Source: Olsenella profusa DSM 13989
GTDB lineage: Bacteria > Actinomycetota > Coriobacteriia > Coriobacteriales > Atopobiaceae
Assembly (NCBI RefSeq): GCF_030811115.1
Contig: NZ_JAUSQK010000001.1
Location: forward strand, 992,001-1,056,000
Direction of reading: 5' to 3'
DNA length: 64,000 nucleotides
Shown here: piece by piece, positions 61,297 to 64,000 of the stretch
How the letters are laid out: each line of letters begins with the position of its first letter
Numbering within the stretch: the first letter of the stretch is position 1
Position numbers and translations under genes: made by a program
Notes under the pieces: model-generated
What the model was told of the DNA's origin: nothing
Database searches by the model: none
What the model saw: only the letters and a program-made list of their open reading frames with translations

Positions 61297-62263
61297 GGCC
61301 GCCCTCCCCTGCGGTTGACGCTGCGCACGCGCCGCGGTGGGCCGACGTGCAGGCCGCCCGTGCGCTGGCATGAGGCGCCCCAGCGCCTGTCCGCTCGATG
61401 TGGGACCAGCGCGCCCGCTCGCGCAGCGTCAGGGCCGCGGGCAGCAGCGTCAGCACGGCATAGGGCGCATAGCCCCACCAGACGACCAGCGTGGGGGTCG
61501 TGGGATAGAAGTGCCATTGCGCGCAGGCGACGGCGGCGAGCAGGACGTTCGCCCCCACGAGCGCGCCTACCCCAAGGAGGGCCAGGGCATCGCGGTCCCC
61601 GAGGCGCTCGGTCGCATAGCTCGTCCGGTGGGGGGCCGCCTGCCATGCGCGGGCGCGCATGGCGTCGGCACGTTCGAGGGAGCCCTCCATCGCCCAGCCC
61701 ATGAGCGTGGTCGTGAGGCTCAAGGCCCCCTGCAGCGACGGGCGGCCATCGGCCCCAGAGGAGCTGCAGGCCCGTCGCACGGTCCGCGCCTCGGTGCCGC
61801 GTCGGACGAGCCGTGCCGACAGCTGCGCCGTCATGGAGACCATGAGCGCGACCACGGGCAGGCGCCGCCCCATGAGCCCCATCAGGCGGTCGTTCGTCAG
61901 GACGCGTGATGCCCCCTCGAACCAGAGGATCACGGCGATCAGGACGGATCCCATGCAGGCCCCATAGACCAGTGACTCGCGGTAGACGACAAGGGGTCCC
62001 ACCTGCGCAAGCGCGGTCGAGCCCGACGCCGAGAACAGCGGGTTGGCAAGCGTGATGAGCACGAGCAGGGGAAGCTGCCAGCGCAGCTTGCGCAGCGTCC
62101 CCCGCACGCCCAGGGCACAGAGCGCGAACGCGAGGGCGCCTGCCAGCGAGAGGGCCACGTAGACGGGCTGCATCACGAACATGGCAAGCAGCAGCGCGCC
62201 CGAGAAGTAGGCGACGGCAACGCTCGCATGCGTCGTCTCGAAGGCAAGGTGGGCGGTGTCCAT
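61277..62263 (-). CDS. ECF transporter transmembrane (T) component
   Basis: A 328-residue EcfT with hydrophobic helices at about residues 15-55, 75-95, 105-130, 230-255 and 270-290. The cytoplasmic coupling helix contains ERADAMRARAW, the ARx motif that contacts the ATPase, here ARA in place of the usual ARG. Start at 62263, 15 bases after the DUF4430 gene; its end overlaps the ATPase start. Confidence 0.82.
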   Translation of the reverse strand: MDTAHLAFETTHASVAVAYFSGALLLAMFVMQPVYVALSLAGALAFALCALGVRGTLRKLRWQLPLLVLITLANPLFSASGSTALAQVGPLVVYRESLVYGACMGSVLIAVILWFEGASRVLTNDRLMGLMGRRLPVVALMVSMTAQLSARLVRRGTEARTVRRACSSSGADGRPSLQGALSLTTTLMGWAMEGSLERADAMRARAWQAAPHRTSYATERLGDRDALALLGVGALVGANVLLAAVACAQWHFYPTTPTLVVWWGYAPYAVLTLLPAALTLRERARWSHIERTGAGAPHASARAACTSAHRGACAASTAGEGGHGHAKA

Positions 62264-62277
62264 GGCCTGCACCGGCG

Positions 62278-63471
62278 CTACTGGGTGACGTTGACGTAGG
62301 ACCACACGATGACGTCCCCCTCGGAAAGGGTGTAGGAGGCTGCGGAACGGTCGGGCTCGATGCCATTGACGGCGTAGGTCCAGCCGCTGCCGCTGCCGTG
62401 CTCCTTTTCGGCAAGCCCACCGATGCTCGACACGTAGACACCGTAGCTCGTCTGGCGTGCGTTGACGCCCACCCCGGTGGCCACCAGCGCGTCGTAGGCC
62501 GTCGAGCCTGCGGGTACGGTGACTGCGACGGAGTTCGATCCCCGGCCGGCTGCACTGCCATCGACGGTGACGGTGACGGTGATCCTCGCATCCGTCGGTG
62601 CGGGATCCCTCGGTTGGCTTGGGGTGGCCGTCGCACCGGAGCCCGAGGAGGAGCCGCCACCCGTGTCGGAGCCAGGCACGGAACCCGTGCCGGACGAGGA
62701 GAGTGCGCTGCCTCCCGTGGTGGACGTGGTGGTCAGCACCTCGCCGCCCGACGTGACCGATGGCTCGACCGAGACCGGCGAGGCGTCCGGCAGCGTGGGA
62801 ACCGCCTCCGTGGACTGTGGGCAGTCGGGGCCGATGCCCAGGCTGGCATAGGCGTCTCCCGAGAGGGCATAGGAGGACGCCCGGGAGAGCAGGAAGGGTA
62901 GGTCACCGGAGGTGGGGGCGTCATCCGTGCCGTACGACACGGCCATACGCACCGCCCCCGCGCCATCCTCGGCAATCCACGTGACCTGGGGCACCTCCAC
63001 GCCCGTCGTCGCCTCCCAGGTCGCAAGCGCTGCCGCGCGCCTGGCGGTGAGCGAGGCCATCGTGGGGGCATCGTCGAGCTCGACCTGATCGACCCAGATG
63101 CCGTCCTGTGTGAGGACGACGGTGGTCTGGTCGGGAGGGACGGATACGTCGGCACCGTCAAACTGCAGCGCGCCGAGGGCGGCCACCACGTCGTCATGCG
63201 AGAGGGTCGCTGTGGTGGCAGCTGTGCTGGCGTCGCCGTTCAGGTCGAACGTGCCGCTGGGGTCGGTGTCGTTCGTCGTGGTGAGGGCGCCCGATCCCGT
63301 GAGCCAGGCGAGGGGGTCGCGTCCCTGCGTGTACTCGGACATCGACCACGCGCAGAACGCGACGACCGCTACGGCAAATGCGACGAGCAGGATGCGGAGG
63401 TGCCTCGAGACACGAGACCCGCGTGTGGCCTCGTCCCGCTCGTCATCCCCTGTGGTGCCGTGAGCTGTCAT
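62278..63471 (-). CDS. Membrane-anchored DUF4430 protein
   Basis: A 397-residue surface protein. A membrane helix at about residues 25-45 is followed by an extracellular domain, a Ser/Gly/Thr-rich linker (about 255-300), and a C-terminal DUF4430 domain (about 305-397: STAYDALVATGVGVN, HGSGSGWTYAVNGIEPD, LSEGDVIVWSYV). DUF4430 resembles the small domain of intrinsic factor and transcobalamin. It begins an ECF operon next to metH, which suggests capture of cobalamin or a related corrinoid outside the cell. The substrate is inference. Confidence 0.8.
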   Translation of the reverse strand: MTAHGTTGDDERDEATRGSRVSRHLRILLVAFAVAVVAFCAWSMSEYTQGRDPLAWLTGSGALTTTNDTDPSGTFDLNGDASTAATTATLSHDDVVAALGALQFDGADVSVPPDQTTVVLTQDGIWVDQVELDDAPTMASLTARRAAALATWEATTGVEVPQVTWIAEDGAGAVRMAVSYGTDDAPTSGDLPFLLSRASSYALSGDAYASLGIGPDCPQSTEAVPTLPDASPVSVEPSVTSGGEVLTTTSTTGGSALSSSGTGSVPGSDTGGGSSSGSGATATPSQPRDPAPTDARITVTVTVDGSAAGRGSNSVAVTVPAGSTAYDALVATGVGVNARQTSYGVYVSSIGGLAEKEHGSGSGWTYAVNGIEPDRSAASYTLSEGDVIVWSYVNVTQ

Positions 63472-64000
63472 GGCTGCCCCCCTTCCTCGTGCGCATGAGG
63501 TCTCGTACGAGTAGTACCACAAGCAGTGCCGCGCCGCACCCCATGCCCGCGACGGGCCACAGGGGCAGGTGGGCGACGGATGTCGACGATGGCTCCGCAG
63601 CGGCGCCCTGGCCCTCGGGCTGCATGGCCGTGGGACGTGTCGTCGTGACGCGCGTCAGCACGTCCGATGGCGTGCCAAAGAGGAGGGGCCGGGACGATCG
63701 GGCCCTTGCCGTGGCTCTGGCGGAGGGACGGAGCGTCCACCCGATGGCCGCGGTGCCATACATGCGGATCCCGCTCATGCCGGCAAGCATGTTGGCCAAG
63801 GAGCCGGGTCTCTCCCTGGGGCCCGTGGAGCCGTCTGCCATCACGGAGGTTGGCGTGGCGGTGCGCCCCGAGCCGCCCGCGTCGGTCGTGCTCCCCCTGC
63901 CGCCCGCGCCGTTTTTCTGAGACACGAGCTTCACCACGTGACTGGAGTCATTGAGATAGTAGAGGCTTCCCTGGGTATCGCAGATGACGGGAGAGTCGCA
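63443..64000 (-). CDS. PQQ-repeat surface protein, C-terminal part (5' end outside window)
   Basis: The minus-strand frame is open to the window edge. The first visible residues (SPVICDTQGSLYYLNDSSHV) form one blade of a PQQ-like beta-propeller. A disordered linker follows, then a membrane helix (LPLWPVAGMGCGAALLVVLL) and a short basic tail (RDLMRTRKGG), so the protein is anchored at its C-terminus with the propeller outside. It overlaps the DUF4430 gene by 29 bases and is probably in the same operon. The usual start at 63937 is not expected to be the true one. Confidence 0.7.
   Translation of the reverse strand, partial: CDSPVICDTQGSLYYLNDSSHVVKLVSQKNGAGGRGSTTDAGGSGRTATPTSVMADGSTGPRERPGSLANMLAGMSGIRMYGTAAIGWTLRPSARATARARSSRPLLFGTPSDVLTRVTTTRPTAMQPEGQGAAAEPSSTSVAHLPLWPVAGMGCGAALLVVLLVRDLMRTRKGGSHDSSRHHRG

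Overview
The window is GC-rich bacterial DNA. Its gene content (Lys/DAP-type MurE homolog, Bce-type peptide sensor, split cobalamin-dependent methionine synthase, ECF transporter with a DUF4430 protein, PoNi-type immunity gene) suggests an actinobacterium of the Coriobacteriia, probably Olsenella or Atopobiaceae-like. That placement is inference; no rRNA or marker gene in the window settles it.

Layout. (1) 1-4274: the end of a type VII secretion (LXG-like) effector cassette with membrane or secreted accessory proteins, two small helical proteins and a DUF1911 immunity protein. (2) 4292-16158: an insertion-sequence pile-up containing an IS21-like element broken by two copies of a 1,658-bp IS3-type element, an IS30 fragment, a third copy, two degraded IS3-type remnants and two IS1595 elements sharing one 8-bp target. 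(3) 16183-23552: a lower-GC sugar operon, apparently acquired, with a double-sensor LacI-type regulator, RbsB/RbsA/RbsC-like ABC importer and a GH32-like glycosidase. (4) 23603-30540: a second IS pile-up with an intact ISL3, a dead ISL3, an IS3 orfB fragment, an IS21 fragment, the fourth 1,658-bp copy and an intact IS110. (5) 31007-35494: a BceRS-BceAB-like antimicrobial-peptide sensing and export module. (6) 35940-39530: a second, complete LXG-like cassette with two small helical partners, a 628-residue effector and a lipoprotein. (7) 39762-64000: mostly housekeeping genes, namely a MurE-like ligase, HAD phosphatase, tRNA-Val, RNase PH, RdgB, aldo/keto reductase, HD hydrolase, CDF metal exporter, acyl-CoA synthetase, a TetR-controlled ABC exporter, metF/metH, and an ECF transporter with DUF4430 and PQQ-repeat surface proteins. 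Gene remnants (dxs, a 2-hydroxyacid dehydrogenase, a PNPOx-like protein) are scattered here.

How parts may work together. The two LXG-like cassettes share homologous effector segments and a small-helical-protein pair, so they look like interchangeable toxin/chaperone/immunity modules for a type VII apparatus encoded elsewhere. MetF, the stand-alone MetH activation protein and MetH form one methionine unit. The convergent ECF/DUF4430 operon could supply its cobalamin.

The strongest unexplained pattern is in the IS clusters. Six boundaries of the four copies of the 1,658-bp element lie exactly 29 nt from a TGTGTTT/TGTRTTCC-type terminus of another element. One boundary pair is confirmed by an uninterrupted copy of the same target at 26691.
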